DNA of 64,000 nt from Fontibacterium abundans (GCA_965235095.1 OZ249405.1); one strand, 5' to 3'. Shown: positions 52,028-61,403, counted from the first letter of the stretch. Numbers and translations: made by a program. Notes: generated by a model not told the origin, from the letters alone.

Positions 52028-53253
52028 AAAAAAAAATTGCTATTATAGGAAGCGGCGTATCGGGTATGACTGCAGGATTTGAGTTGAGTAAAAAATATGA
52101 AATTCATATTTATGAAAAAAATTCATATATTGGTGGCCACACTCATACTCATGAAATAATTGAAAATAATAAAAAATATTTTATTGATAGTGGATTTATA
52201 GTTTTTAATAACAAAACCTATCCGAATTTTATAAACTTGTTAAAAGAACTGAATGTAGATTCAGAAAATACAAACATGAGTTTTTCTGTAAATTATCCCT
52301 ATGAAAATTTTGAATGGTCAGGAAAAAATCTTAATAGTGTTATTTTTAAAAATAGAAATTTTTTTTCCATAAAGTTTTTTAAAATTATTATAGGTATAAT
52401 AAAATTTAATATTTTAGCTAAATTTAATGAAAAATCTTTTCTAAAAATAAAAATTGATGCTTTTCTAAAAAAATTTAATTTCAGCGAAGAGTTTAAAAAA
52501 TATTATTTATACCCAATGTGTGCATCGATTTGGTCTAACCCTATAAATAAAATTAGGGATTATAAAACACATTTTCTGATAAAATTTTTTGTTAACCATG
52601 GTTTGGTTAATTTATTTTTTAGACCGCAATGGAAAGTGATTAAACTTGGCAGCAATAAATATATTAAAAAAATTATAGAATTATCTGATATTAAATTTTT
52701 CTTAAACAGCAATTTAAAATCGATTAAAATTAATAAAAATAAAATTCAAATTAACATTAAAAATAAATTAATAAATTATGATTATTTAATCTTTGCTAAC
52801 CACACTAATGAAATATGCAAAATACTTCCTAATAATTTTAAAAAACATAAAAAAATATTATCTTTAGTGGATTATCAGGTTAATGATGCATGCTTGCACA
52901 CCGATTCATCATTAATGCCAAAAAATAAATATAATTGGTCAAGTTGGAATTTTATTAAAACTAAAGACAATGCTGCAAGATTAACTTACTGGATGAATTA
53001 TTTACAAAATCTAAAATGTAAAAAAGATTATTTCGTCTCTATAAATTCAAATAATTTAATAAATAAAAATAAAATAATTAAAAAAATTAAATATAGTCAT
53101 CCTGTGTTCAAGCATAACAAAGAGTTTACCTTTAAAAAATTACAAGAAATCCAAGGTCATAAAAACATTTATTACTGTGGTGCCTGGTGTGGATATGGTT
53201 TTCATGAAGACGGTGTTGTGTCAGCAAAAAATGTTACAAATTATTTGTTGTAA
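52024..53253 (+). CDS. FAD-dependent amine oxidase-type oxidoreductase (COG2907-like)
   Basis: The 409-residue flavoprotein begins with the dinucleotide-binding motif IAIIGSGVSGMTAGFELS and the GG motif YIGGHTHTHEI, and ends with YYCGAWCGYGFHEDGVVSA, which closes the FAD site. The family travels with DUF1365 and cyclopropane-fatty-acid synthase genes, as here (overlap of 4 nt with phrB and 1 nt with the DUF1365 gene). It is probably a fatty-acyl-modifying oxidase or desaturase. The reaction is not established from sequence. Confidence 0.85.
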   Translation: MKKKIAIIGSGVSGMTAGFELSKKYEIHIYEKNSYIGGHTHTHEIIENNKKYFIDSGFIVFNNKTYPNFINLLKELNVDSENTNMSFSVNYPYENFEWSGKNLNSVIFKNRNFFSIKFFKIIIGIIKFNILAKFNEKSFLKIKIDAFLKKFNFSEEFKKYYLYPMCASIWSNPINKIRDYKTHFLIKFFVNHGLVNLFFRPQWKVIKLGSNKYIKKIIELSDIKFFLNSNLKSIKINKNKIQINIKNKLINYDYLIFANHTNEICKILPNNFKKHKKILSLVDYQVNDACLHTDSSLMPKNKYNWSSWNFIKTKDNAARLTYWMNYLQNLKCKKDYFVSINSNNLINKNKIIKKIKYSHPVFKHNKEFTFKKLQEIQGHKNIYYCGAWCGYGFHEDGVVSAKNVTNYLL

Positions 53254-54014
53254 TGCAAAGTTCCCTTCAACTTGGTAGCGTATTTCATAATAGGATTTTT
53301 CCATATAATCATCAGTTTAAGTACAAAACATTATCAATTCTGATTAATTTAGATGAAATAAATAATATAAATAAGTTATTATTATTTTCTATTAACTCAT
53401 TCAATCTATTTAGCTTTTTTTTTAAGGATCATGGTGAAAGAAATGAAAATAGTAATCCAAAAAACTTTATATTAAGGAATATTGCGAAAAAATTTAAAGA
53501 TAAAAAAAATTACACTGTATACTTATACTGCACGCCTTCATTTCTTGGTTACGTATTTAATCCAATTTCTATTTATTTATGCAAAAATGATAAAAAAGAA
53601 ATTAAATATATTTGTTATGAAGTAAAAAACACACATCATGAACAACATTGTTATTTTATCAAAATAAAAAAGAATTCAAACAAAATATACTCTGAATTAA
53701 AAAAAAAATTTTATGTTTCCCCTTTTTTACAAATGAATTTAGGATATAAATTTTATTTAATAAATAATAAAAATAATTTTTTATTAAATATAGATGTGTA
53801 CAAAAAGAATCAAATAATTCTTAAAACTGGTATTTCTTCAAAAACTTTTGCTCTTAATAGTCTTTCCTTAATTTACAATCTTATTAAGAATGTATTTTTT
53901 GCACAAAAAATTATGATACTTATACATTATCAGGCAATTAAAATTTTTAATAAACAAAAAACTTTTTTTTCTAAACCACAAAAAAATAATGATACAGTAT
54001 CTTTTCATGGATAG
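53253..54014 (+). CDS. DUF1365 family protein
   Basis: The 253-residue protein has the DUF1365 blocks: GSVFHNRIFPYNHQFKY at the N terminus, TPSFLGYVFNPISIYLC near residue 96 and VKNTHHEQHCYF. The histidine-rich conserved segments suggest metal binding. It is always near cyclopropane-synthase-like genes, and related genes belong to the singlet-oxygen-induced sigma-E/ChrR regulon of Rhodobacter sphaeroides, involved in furan fatty acids there. Whether that chemistry occurs here is inference. It lies between the flavoprotein and methyltransferase genes. Confidence 0.85.
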   Translation: MQSSLQLGSVFHNRIFPYNHQFKYKTLSILINLDEINNINKLLLFSINSFNLFSFFFKDHGERNENSNPKNFILRNIAKKFKDKKNYTVYLYCTPSFLGYVFNPISIYLCKNDKKEIKYICYEVKNTHHEQHCYFIKIKKNSNKIYSELKKKFYVSPFLQMNLGYKFYLINNKNNFLLNIDVYKKNQIILKTGISSKTFALNSLSLIYNLIKNVFFAQKIMILIHYQAIKIFNKQKTFFSKPQKNNDTVSFHG

Positions 54015-55191
54015 TTTATTTAAAAGATATTTAGATTTTAAACTTCAAGATATTAAATGGGGTGAAATAAAGGTTAATTTCAAAAATTCTTATGAAAAGA
54101 TTTTTAAAGCTAAAGAAGGAAATTTAAGTTCTAATATTTTAATTAAAAATAATTCTTTTTTTAAAGACTTGTTTCTTAGGGGTGAGCTTGGATTTGCTGA
54201 GTCATACATAAATAATAAATGGGAAACTTCTAATTTAACAAATTTACTAAAAATATTATTAAAAAATCAACAGATTAAAAAAAAAAATTGGGCTGATAAT
54301 TATTTTACAACATTTGTAGAGAAAATAAAATTTATTTTAAAATCAAATTCTATCAATCAAGCAAGAAAGAATATTCATTACCATTACGATCTTGGTAATA
54401 AATTTTATTCTTTCTGGCTAGACACTTCTATGACTTATTCTTCTGGAATTTTTCTTAACAATACTAATGATTTACCAACATCTCAAAATAATAAATATGA
54501 TATCATTATAAAAAATTTAGATATCAGGTCTTCTGATATCGTTCTTGAAGTTGGTTCAGGATGGGGTGGTTTTATAAAAAGAAATAATGAAATGACCAAA
54601 TCTCAAATCGATGGTTTAACAATTAGTGAACAACAATTTTCTTACGTTAATAATCTAATAAAAGATAATAACTTAAACAATAATTCAAAAATTATTTTTA
54701 AAGATTACAGGAAATTAGATTCTATTAATTATTATGACAAGATTGTTTCTATAGAAATGTTTGAAGCTGTTGGAAAAAAATATTGGGATATTTATTTTAA
54801 AACTTTAAATCAAGTACTAAAAAAAAATGGCAAAGCTTGTTTTCAAATAATAACAATTAATGATGATGAATATTCAAATTATATTAATCAAGTAGATTTT
54901 ATTCAAAAATATATTTTCCCTGGTGGCGTACTTCCCTCAAAAAAAATTTTATATAAATTATTTAAAGAAAATAATTTTGAATTATATGAAGAAAAATCTT
55001 TTGGAAAAGACTATGCAAAAACATTAAGAATTTGGAAAGAAAATTTCAATAACTCCTGGAATGATATTTCAAAAATTGGGTTTGATGAAAAATTTAAAAA
55101 TTTATGGAATTATTATTTAAGTTATTGTGAAACAGGGTTTGACACAGGGCATACTGACGTCAGTCAATTTTATTTAAAAAAAATTATTTAA
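54007..55191 (+). CDS. cfa: Cyclopropane-fatty-acyl-phospholipid synthase family methyltransferase
   Basis: The protein (394 residues) methylates unsaturated acyl chains of membrane phospholipids with SAM. The signatures are NIHYHYDLGNKFYSFWLD near residue 125, the SAM site VLEVGSGWGGF, SIEMFEAVGKKYW with the conserved Glu, and SYCETGFDTGHTDVSQF near the C terminus with the conserved Cys. The frame also has an ATG at 53989, which would overlap DUF1365 by 26 nt; the ATG at 54007 gives an 8-nt overlap and the usual N-terminal length. Product may be a cyclopropane or a methylated acyl chain. Confidence 0.88.
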   Translation: MDSLFKRYLDFKLQDIKWGEIKVNFKNSYEKIFKAKEGNLSSNILIKNNSFFKDLFLRGELGFAESYINNKWETSNLTNLLKILLKNQQIKKKNWADNYFTTFVEKIKFILKSNSINQARKNIHYHYDLGNKFYSFWLDTSMTYSSGIFLNNTNDLPTSQNNKYDIIIKNLDIRSSDIVLEVGSGWGGFIKRNNEMTKSQIDGLTISEQQFSYVNNLIKDNNLNNNSKIIFKDYRKLDSINYYDKIVSIEMFEAVGKKYWDIYFKTLNQVLKKNGKACFQIITINDDEYSNYINQVDFIQKYIFPGGVLPSKKILYKLFKENNFELYEEKSFGKDYAKTLRIWKENFNNSWNDISKIGFDEKFKNLWNYYLSYCETGFDTGHTDVSQFYLKKII

Positions 55192-55196
55192 AGTCT

Positions 55197-55865
55197 CTAA
55201 TTTAAAGTCTTTAGCTGATAGTTCCATTCTCCTTTAAGAGAAAAATCCATTGAAACCCATTGAAATGTATTGTCTGTAAAACCTATTTTAACATCAATAT
55301 CTTCTCCTTTGACATTGAAAAACTGAACAATTTTTTTTTTATTATTAATCTGTCTTTCTTCTTTATTTAAAAAAGTTATTTTTGTTTCTGTGGTTCTACA
55401 GCTTTGGCCTAATACAAAATTATTATTTATTAAAACATCATGATTCCACCAAGTTCCTAACGAAAAATCTTTTTTAGAAGAATATTTAAAAAATTTTCCT
55501 TCCGTTGTACCATCAAAATTATACTCGCCATTAGTTGCAGTTGTAATATTGCAATAATCATTATGGTTTCCATCTTTTGTTTTTGATTTAAATTCAATTA
55601 ATTTATTACCTTTATAAATTTCTTTTCCTAGAGAGTGATATTTGTAAATAGAAACTCCTAATAACTTAATGTCAAAAAATACATCTGTTGATATCTCTTT
55701 AAAACCATTCTTATTAGTAAAAGTAACTTTATGGTGGCCAACTTTTTCTTTATTTCTGTAAATATCAAATTCAATTTTATTTAAATCTTTATTATGATCA
55801 GCATGAGCGTTTAAGTTAGCTGAAAAAAATATAGAAAAAATTAATATTAAAAAAAAACGAAACAT
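55197..55865 (-). CDS. DUF6134 family exported protein
   Basis: The 222-residue protein has a signal peptide (residues 1-21, ending NLNAHA) and a beta-rich body with EFDIYRNKEKVGHHKVTF, KFKSKT-type KTKDG, LGTWWNHDVL and a late VSMDFSLKGEW segment. These match the DUF6134 family of periplasmic proteins of unknown function, which may bind hydrophobic ligands. I chose the ATG at 55865; a TTG at 55874 is less likely. It follows aapP by 5 nt on the same strand and converges on the lipid methyltransferase gene. Confidence 0.75.
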   Translation of the reverse strand: MFRFFLILIFSIFFSANLNAHADHNKDLNKIEFDIYRNKEKVGHHKVTFTNKNGFKEISTDVFFDIKLLGVSIYKYHSLGKEIYKGNKLIEFKSKTKDGNHNDYCNITTATNGEYNFDGTTEGKFFKYSSKKDFSLGTWWNHDVLINNNFVLGQSCRTTETKITFLNKEERQINNKKKIVQFFNVKGEDIDVKIGFTDNTFQWVSMDFSLKGEWNYQLKTLN

Positions 55866-55870
55866 TAAAA

Positions 55871-56608
55871 TCAACGAAGTATTTGGCTTAAAAAAAGTTT
55901 AGTTCTATCATTCTCTGGGTTTTCAAAAAAATCTTTTGTTTTTTTGGTTTCGATTATTTTTCCTTCATCCATAAAGACAACTCTGTCAGCAACAGTTTTG
56001 GCAAATCCCATTTCATGAGAAACAACAACCATTGTCATTCCAGCTTTTGCTAGATCAGTCATAATATCTAAAACTTCTTTTATCATTTCGGCATCTAAAG
56101 CTGAGGTAGGCTCATCAAACAACATAATTTTTGGTTGCATGCACAAAGCTCTTGCTATTGCGGCTCTTTGCTGTTGCCCTCCTGACAATTGCCCAGGATA
56201 TTTATTGGCTTGTTCTGAAATTTTAACTTTTTTTAAATATTCCATAGCGATTTCTTCGCTCTTTTTTTTTGGAACTTTTTTAACCCATGCTGGAGCCAAT
56301 GCGCAATTATCTAAAATTGTAAGATGAGGAAATAAATTAAACTGTTGAAAAACCATTCCAACATCCCCTCTTATTTTATCAATATTTTTTAATGTGTTGT
56401 CTAGTTCAATCCCCTCTACGATTATGCTTCCATCTTGATGCTGCTCAAGTCCATTTATGCATCTAATCAAAGTTGATTTTCCAGAACCTGACGGACCACA
56501 GATAATTACTTTTTCTCCTTTATTTACAAATAAATTTATATCCTTAAGAGCATGAAATTTTCCATACCATTTATTTACATTTTTAAATTCTATAATTTTT
56601 TCGCTCAT
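55871..56608 (-). CDS. aapP: General L-amino acid ABC transporter, ATP-binding subunit
   Basis: The 245-residue ATPase has Walker A GPSGSGKST at 38-46, signature LSGGQQQR at 141-148 and Walker B IMLFDEPTSALD at 161-172, followed by the switch His in VVSHEMGF. Close similarity to polar amino acid family ATPases (GlnQ/AapP). It powers the permeases encoded directly upstream; the start touches the aapM stop. Confidence 0.95.
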   Translation of the reverse strand: MSEKIIEFKNVNKWYGKFHALKDINLFVNKGEKVIICGPSGSGKSTLIRCINGLEQHQDGSIIVEGIELDNTLKNIDKIRGDVGMVFQQFNLFPHLTILDNCALAPAWVKKVPKKKSEEIAMEYLKKVKISEQANKYPGQLSGGQQQRAAIARALCMQPKIMLFDEPTSALDAEMIKEVLDIMTDLAKAGMTMVVVSHEMGFAKTVADRVVFMDEGKIIETKKTKDFFENPENDRTKLFLSQILR

Positions 56609-57660
56609 TAATGTTTTTCCGTGCTAAATTTTTTTTCTAAACTTTGAGTATATCTACTTAATAAATATGAAAAAAACCAAAAAATTATTCCAACAAAAAT
56701 ATATCCTTCTACAGCCATTCCAAGCCAATATGAGTTAGATTTTGCTAAATTCACCATTCCCAAAAGTTCGAGCAAACCAACTAATATAATTAAAGGTGTA
56801 TCCTTAAATAATGCGATAAAAGTGTTCGTAAGACCTGGGATTACTGTCTTAATAGCTTGAGGCAGTATGATTAGAAAGTTCATCTTCCAGTAACTCATGC
56901 CTAACGATTTTGCAGCTTCATACTGACCTTTTGGTAAAGATTGAAGGCCTCCTCTAATTACCTCAGCCACATAGGCAGATTCAAATATAGCTAGACCAAT
57001 TGCAACTCTTAATAATTTATCAACATTAGTATTGGCTGGTAAAAGCAATGGGAACATAATTGCAGCAGCAAAAAGAACAGTGATCAAAGGTATTCCTCTC
57101 CAAAACTCAACAAAAGCAATGCAAAAATATTTAATGACTGGCAACTCAGACCTTTTTCCTAAAGCTAACAAAACTCCTAAAGGGAATGCGAATAAAATTC
57201 CAAAAAAAGTCAACATGAATGTCAAAGAAAGTCCTCCCCAAACTCTGGTTTCAACATTCTCCAAACCAAATCCTCCATGGATTAGAACAAATCCTATTAT
57301 TGGAAAAATAAAAATTAAAAAAAATAATATGAATGGTTTTACTTTTGGCTTTACAAAAAAAGCACTTATAACTGTTAAAAATAAAATTACAAAAGCTAAA
57401 TTAACTCTCCAAAGCTGTTTGTCTGGATAAAATCCATAAATAAATTTTTCAAACCAAACGCTAATAAAAACCCAGCAAGCCCCTCCTGCTTTACAATCTG
57501 TTTTTGTTTTTCCAATAAAAGTAGCTTTGATAATTGCCCAATCTATAAAAGAAGGAATTATCGACAAGATAAAAAACAAAACAAACAATGAAATTATAGA
57601 ATTATACCAATTTGAAAACAAATTTACTTTTAGCCAATTTTTTATATTTTCTTTAATCAT
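56608..57660 (-). CDS. aapM: General L-amino acid ABC transporter, permease subunit AapM
   Basis: The 350-residue protein has about eight membrane helices and the EAA loop EVIRGGLQSLPKGQYEAAKSLGMS near residue 225 that contacts the ATPase. A long N-terminal part with extra helices and the loop TKTDCKAGGACWVFI is typical of AapM as opposed to HisM-type permeases. It pairs with AapQ in the inner membrane. Confidence 0.93.
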   Translation of the reverse strand: MIKENIKNWLKVNLFSNWYNSIISLFVLFFILSIIPSFIDWAIIKATFIGKTKTDCKAGGACWVFISVWFEKFIYGFYPDKQLWRVNLAFVILFLTVISAFFVKPKVKPFILFFLIFIFPIIGFVLIHGGFGLENVETRVWGGLSLTFMLTFFGILFAFPLGVLLALGKRSELPVIKYFCIAFVEFWRGIPLITVLFAAAIMFPLLLPANTNVDKLLRVAIGLAIFESAYVAEVIRGGLQSLPKGQYEAAKSLGMSYWKMNFLIILPQAIKTVIPGLTNTFIALFKDTPLIILVGLLELLGMVNLAKSNSYWLGMAVEGYIFVGIIFWFFSYLLSRYTQSLEKKFSTEKH

Positions 57661-57663
57661 TTT

Positions 57664-58848
57664 TTATCTTTCAACTAATGCAATTTTTTTATTATACCAA
57701 TTTAAAATAAGTGAGATTAACAAACTGATCGTTAAATAAGTCATCATAACAATAAATATAATTTCAATTGCTTTACCAGTCTGTGACAATGCAGTTCCTG
57801 CAAAAGCACCGGTTAAATCTGGATACCCTATAGCTGCAGCTAATGAAGAATTTTTTGTAAGATTTAAATACTGATTAGTTGTTGGAGGAATAATAACTCT
57901 TAAAGCTTGTGGGATTACTATTAAATTAAGCGATTGCGAGTTATTAAGACCTAAAGATTTAGCTGCTTCTTTTTGTCCTTTGTTGACTGCCAAAATTCCA
58001 GCTCTAACATTTTCTGCTATAAATGCAGAGGTATATAAGGAAAGAGCAAATACTAATGCTAAAAATTCTGGAATTAATTTAACACCACCTAAATAATTAA
58101 AAATACCAAAATTTTTAACTAGTTTTGGATACTCAATGTTAACTACCACTCCACCAATCATAGAAAAAACTACAGGTAATACTACAATTAATAGTAAAGA
58201 AATTTTAAAAACAGGAATAACTTTTGCCTGCTCATAAAACATTTTATTGGCGTAATACTTGATTAAAAAGATTGTAAGTAGAGCAAAAATAATTCCATAA
58301 AATATATAGTGCGAATTAGTGAAAATAAATTTTGGAATGTAAAAACCCTGTAAATTAATAATTAAAAAATTAAATATTATTAAACTTTTTTCTGTGCTTG
58401 GTAATGATCTTAAAACTGTAAAATACCAAAAAAAAATCTGCAAAATTAAGGGTAAATTTCTAAATAATTCTACATATATTAATGACAATCTATTAATTAT
58501 CCAATTTGAAGAAAGTCTAGAAACTCCGATAATAAATCCAAGTATAGTTGCAAAAAATATTCCAAAAAAAGCTACTAACAATGTGTTCAGTAAACCAACA
58601 AGGTAAGCCCTGCCATAACTTGAGGAACCATCGTAATCAATAAGACTAAATTGAATATCAAAACCTGAATTAGTACCTAGAAAATCAAAACCAGAACTCA
58701 TATTTCTAGCTTTCATATTCATTTGCGCATTATTTGCGAAAAAATAAATAACAAAGAAGAAAAATAATAATAATAAAACTTGAGGAATTAAATTGGGTAG
58801 TTGTAAATTTTTTTTAAGAGAAGTTTTAAATTCAGAACTTAAAAACAT
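57664..58848 (-). CDS. aapQ: General L-amino acid ABC transporter, permease subunit AapQ
   Basis: The 394-residue permease has the AapQ N-terminal segment GFDFLGTNSGFDIQFSLIDY followed by SYGRAYLVGLLNTL, extra helices near residues 150-200, and the EAA loop ENVRAGILAVNKGQKEAAKSLGL near residue 275. It lies 3 nt before aapM. A hairpin followed by a T tract separates it from aapJ, so its expression is probably lower than that of the binding protein. Confidence 0.94.
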   Translation of the reverse strand: MFLSSEFKTSLKKNLQLPNLIPQVLLLLFFFFVIYFFANNAQMNMKARNMSSGFDFLGTNSGFDIQFSLIDYDGSSSYGRAYLVGLLNTLLVAFFGIFFATILGFIIGVSRLSSNWIINRLSLIYVELFRNLPLILQIFFWYFTVLRSLPSTEKSLIIFNFLIINLQGFYIPKFIFTNSHYIFYGIIFALLTIFLIKYYANKMFYEQAKVIPVFKISLLLIVVLPVVFSMIGGVVVNIEYPKLVKNFGIFNYLGGVKLIPEFLALVFALSLYTSAFIAENVRAGILAVNKGQKEAAKSLGLNNSQSLNLIVIPQALRVIIPPTTNQYLNLTKNSSLAAAIGYPDLTGAFAGTALSQTGKAIEIIFIVMMTYLTISLLISLILNWYNKKIALVER

Positions 58849-58864
58849 ATGTTTAACTTAAAAA

Positions 58865-58893
58865 AAAAGGGCCGATAATTAACCGGCCCTTTT
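58865..58893 (-). terminator. Intergenic hairpin with T tract between aapJ and aapQ
   Basis: On the minus strand the arms AAAAGGGCCG and CGGCCCTTTT pair over 10 bp with a 9-nt loop, followed by a run of eight T in total. It lies 16 nt after the aapJ stop and 16 nt before the aapQ start. The form is that of an intrinsic terminator acting as a partial attenuator, or of a 3' stabilising structure for aapJ mRNA. Confidence 0.85.
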
Positions 58894-58908
58894 ATAAATT
58901 TTAAGAAA

Positions 58909-59940
58909 TTATCTTACTGGAGGTGCGTATAAAATACCACCCTTTGTCCACAATTGATTCAGTCCTCTTGCTAAACCAACTGGTGTTTTTGGACCAACGT
59001 TAGCTTGGTAGCTTTCTCCATAATTACCTACTTGTTTAATTATGTTGTAGCTCCACTCATTATTTAAGCTAAGATTTTTACCAGTTTCACCTTCAAGTCC
59101 TAACAATCTTTTGATTGCAGGATTGTCAGTTGATTTTAAAGTATCAACATTAGCTTTTGTAATGCCTAACTCTTCAGCTTCGATCATTACGTTAAGAGTC
59201 CATCTTGTAATGTTTGCCCAGTTTTCATCATTACCTCTTACAACAGGTCCTAATGGTTCTTTAGAAATTGTTTCTGGCAAAATTATATGGTCAGCGGGAT
59301 TTTTAGTTTTTGTTCTATTCGCAGCTAATCCTGATTTGTCAGTAGTGTAAACATCGCAACGCCCAGCATCATATGCAGCAACCGCTTCATCAGACTTTGT
59401 AAAGGCTACTGGTTCATACTTAAGTTTATTTGCTTTAAAATAATCTCTTAAGTTTAACTCAGTAGTAGTTCCTGTTTCTACGCAAACTTTTACGTTGTTA
59501 AGTTTTTTTGCTGAATTAATATTAGCGGCTTTTCTAACCATGAAACCTTGTCCATCGTAGAAATTAGTTCCAATAAAATCTAAAGCAAGTCCACCATCTC
59601 TAGATAGAGTCCATGTTGTATTTCTTGCTAGAACGTCGATATCTCCAGCTTTTAATACTTCAAATCTATCTTTTGCACTTAGAGGGGTAAATTTAACTTT
59701 ATTAGCATCTCCAAGTATAGCAGCAGCTATAGCTCTACAAAAATCAACGTCGATACCTGCCCATTTTCCTGATGCATCAGCATTAGAAAATCCTGGAACA
59801 CCTTGAGAAACTCCGCAATTAAGCGATCCACGTTTAATTACATTTTCTCTAGTTTGATTTGCATTAGCATTAAAAGTTGTAAAAATAAAAGTTACAACAA
59901 AAGCTAAAACTGCAAATGAATTTATACTATTTTTTTTCAT
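58909..59940 (-). CDS. aapJ: General L-amino acid ABC transporter, periplasmic binding protein
   Basis: The 343-residue protein has a signal peptide ending in NANA (residues 1-27) and the SBP_bac_3 fold: RGSLNCGVSQGVPGFS at the N terminus, KWAGIDVDFCRAIAAAILGD, AGDIDVLARNTTWTLSRD, and KQVGNYGESYQANVGP near the C terminus. It captures free amino acids of broad specificity, a major nutrient route in SAR11. It heads aapJ-aapQ-aapM-aapP; a strong hairpin follows it. Confidence 0.96.
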   Translation of the reverse strand: MKKNSINSFAVLAFVVTFIFTTFNANANQTRENVIKRGSLNCGVSQGVPGFSNADASGKWAGIDVDFCRAIAAAILGDANKVKFTPLSAKDRFEVLKAGDIDVLARNTTWTLSRDGGLALDFIGTNFYDGQGFMVRKAANINSAKKLNNVKVCVETGTTTELNLRDYFKANKLKYEPVAFTKSDEAVAAYDAGRCDVYTTDKSGLAANRTKTKNPADHIILPETISKEPLGPVVRGNDENWANITRWTLNVMIEAEELGITKANVDTLKSTDNPAIKRLLGLEGETGKNLSLNNEWSYNIIKQVGNYGESYQANVGPKTPVGLARGLNQLWTKGGILYAPPVR

Positions 59941-60003
59941 CTTTTTTTTTAGTTAAGTTTAATTGTGGATTTATACTTAATTACAAATTGACTTAAAAGG
60001 GTA

Positions 60004-60288
60004 TTATATCAATAAACAATTAGAGGTTGTGCGAATATACTTCGTAATTATATCTTTTCGAATTTTACGATCTTTTTTTAATTTATATTCAAATTGCATA
60101 GCATTTTTTTTTGAAAGCATTTTTTTTTTAAAAATTAAGATCCATTTTCTACCTCGAGTAAATTTAGCTCCCTTGCCACTATTGTGTAACTGAAGTCTTT
60201 TTTTTAAATTATTTGTCCACCCTACGTAAGTAATAATTTTTTTATTACTTAGATTTGCAATCATATAAACAAAAAACTTTTCTAACAC
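60004..60288 (-). CDS. GIY-YIG nuclease superfamily protein (YhbQ-like)
   Basis: The 94-residue single-domain protein has the GIY-YIG pattern: VYMIANLSNKKIITYVGWTNNL with the paired YVG, then KRLQLHNSGKGAKFTRGRKW with the catalytic Arg, and MQFEYKLKK with the metal-binding Glu. Single-domain members (YhbQ/UPF0213) have unclear roles, though some cleave DNA in vitro. The start appears to be a GTG at 60288, immediately after the gpsA stop, since no ATG precedes the first strand; translational coupling is likely. Confidence 0.88.
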   Translation of the reverse strand: MLEKFFVYMIANLSNKKIITYVGWTNNLKKRLQLHNSGKGAKFTRGRKWILIFKKKMLSKKNAMQFEYKLKKDRKIRKDIITKYIRTTSNCLLI

Positions 60289-61314
60289 TTATGAAAAAAG
60301 TTTTTTATCGATTTTAAATTTAGTGTTTTTAAGTAGAGCCTTTATAAAAGTAGTGATTAACGGTAGTTCTTTAACTTTGAAATCTTTAATAATTTTATTT
60401 CCAATATCAAAAATTAAGTCAGCTCCTTCAACTGTGTCTTTAGGCATTTTAATTTTTTTTGCATTTTTATATGTCATGCCCATACCAATAAATTTTCCCA
60501 TTTTTGAATTTCTACCGCCTGTGCAGCTGACATATAAGTCACCAACGCCGGCTAAATTCATTACAGTAGATTCTTGGCCTCCTATTTTTTTAATAAAATG
60601 ACACATTTCTTTTACTGACTGGTTAAATAAAGCAGCTGCGGTGTTAAGATTTTTATTATCATTTTGATTTTTTAAATTAATACCCATGGACGTTCCAACT
60701 ATCATTGCATAAATATTTTTAATCCCCCCGCAAGCAGCAACGCCCTTTACGTCGTTTGAATATTTAATTTTATAATAAGATGTAGATAAAATTTTAGATA
60801 AATTTCGAACAACAGAAATATCTTTGTTTGCAAAAATAACATTTGTAAGAACTCTGTTAGATAAGTCTGATGCTAAACAAGGTCCTGCTGCAACAGAAAT
60901 TTTGAAACTTTTAACGCCTTTTTTAATTAAAAAATTTTTAATAGTATCTGGATAAACCTCGTAACGATTTTTTTTATTAACATGCAATCCTTTTGTTAAA
61001 ATTAAAATTTGTTGATTATTTCTAATGCTAGTTAATTGCTCAGATGCCCAATGAATCCCTTTTGAGCTAACACCTATAACTATTAGATCAGCTTTTTTTA
61101 ACAAATCATTAAAGCTATTAAATTTGTAAAGTTTAACATTACTTGGAATTTTAGATTTTAATGCTGGATGAACATTCTTATTAGCTTTAATAATATCAAT
61201 AAAATTATCTTCTAAATGAGTGCCTACAATTGAAACTTGATGGTTATTATCGCTACAAGGAAAAGCAAAAGCGGTGCTCATTGAGCCTGCTCCTAAAATT
61301 AAAATTTTAGCCAT
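60289..61314 (-). CDS. gpsA: Glycerol-3-phosphate dehydrogenase [NAD(P)+]
   Basis: The 341-residue enzyme reduces dihydroxyacetone phosphate for phospholipid synthesis. The N-terminal AKILILGAGSMSTAFAFP is the NAD(P)-binding motif with Ser-Met in place of the usual GTAL, AAGPCLASDL near residue 140 fits the AGP motif, GVAACGGIKNIYAMIVGT near residue 188 has the catalytic Lys, and DTVEGAD near the C terminus is typical. It lies 12 bp downstream of tRNA-Arg on the same strand. Confidence 0.93.
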   Translation of the reverse strand: MAKILILGAGSMSTAFAFPCSDNNHQVSIVGTHLEDNFIDIIKANKNVHPALKSKIPSNVKLYKFNSFNDLLKKADLIVIGVSSKGIHWASEQLTSIRNNQQILILTKGLHVNKKNRYEVYPDTIKNFLIKKGVKSFKISVAAGPCLASDLSNRVLTNVIFANKDISVVRNLSKILSTSYYKIKYSNDVKGVAACGGIKNIYAMIVGTSMGINLKNQNDNKNLNTAAALFNQSVKEMCHFIKKIGGQESTVMNLAGVGDLYVSCTGGRNSKMGKFIGMGMTYKNAKKIKMPKDTVEGADLIFDIGNKIIKDFKVKELPLITTFIKALLKNTKFKIDKKLFS

Positions 61315-61326
61315 AATTTATAAAAT

Positions 61327-61403
61327 TGGCGCGCCCTAAAGGATTCGAACCTCTGACCCTCGGTTTAGAAAACCGATGCTCTATCCAGCTGAGCTAAGGG
61401 CGC
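61327..61403 (-). tRNA. tRNA-Arg (TCT anticodon)
   Basis: On the minus strand the acceptor arms GCGCCCT and AGGGCGC pair, with D arm AGCTCAGCTGGATAGAGC, T loop GTTCGAATC, discriminator G and encoded CCA (61327-61329). The anticodon TCT corresponds to plus-strand 61367-61369. The 5' side faces the phage-like remnant; the 3' end faces gpsA. No partial second copy of the tRNA 3' end was seen. Confidence 0.95.

Noticed and set aside
57032..57430. A 132-codon open frame on the plus strand
   Set aside because: It lies wholly antisense to aapM, whose EAA loop and membrane helices are clear, and its translation has no family features.
61327..61403. tRNA-Arg as a classical attachment site for the adjacent phage-like segment
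   Set aside because: The segment lies on the 5' side of the tRNA, and no duplicated tRNA 3' end is visible in the window.
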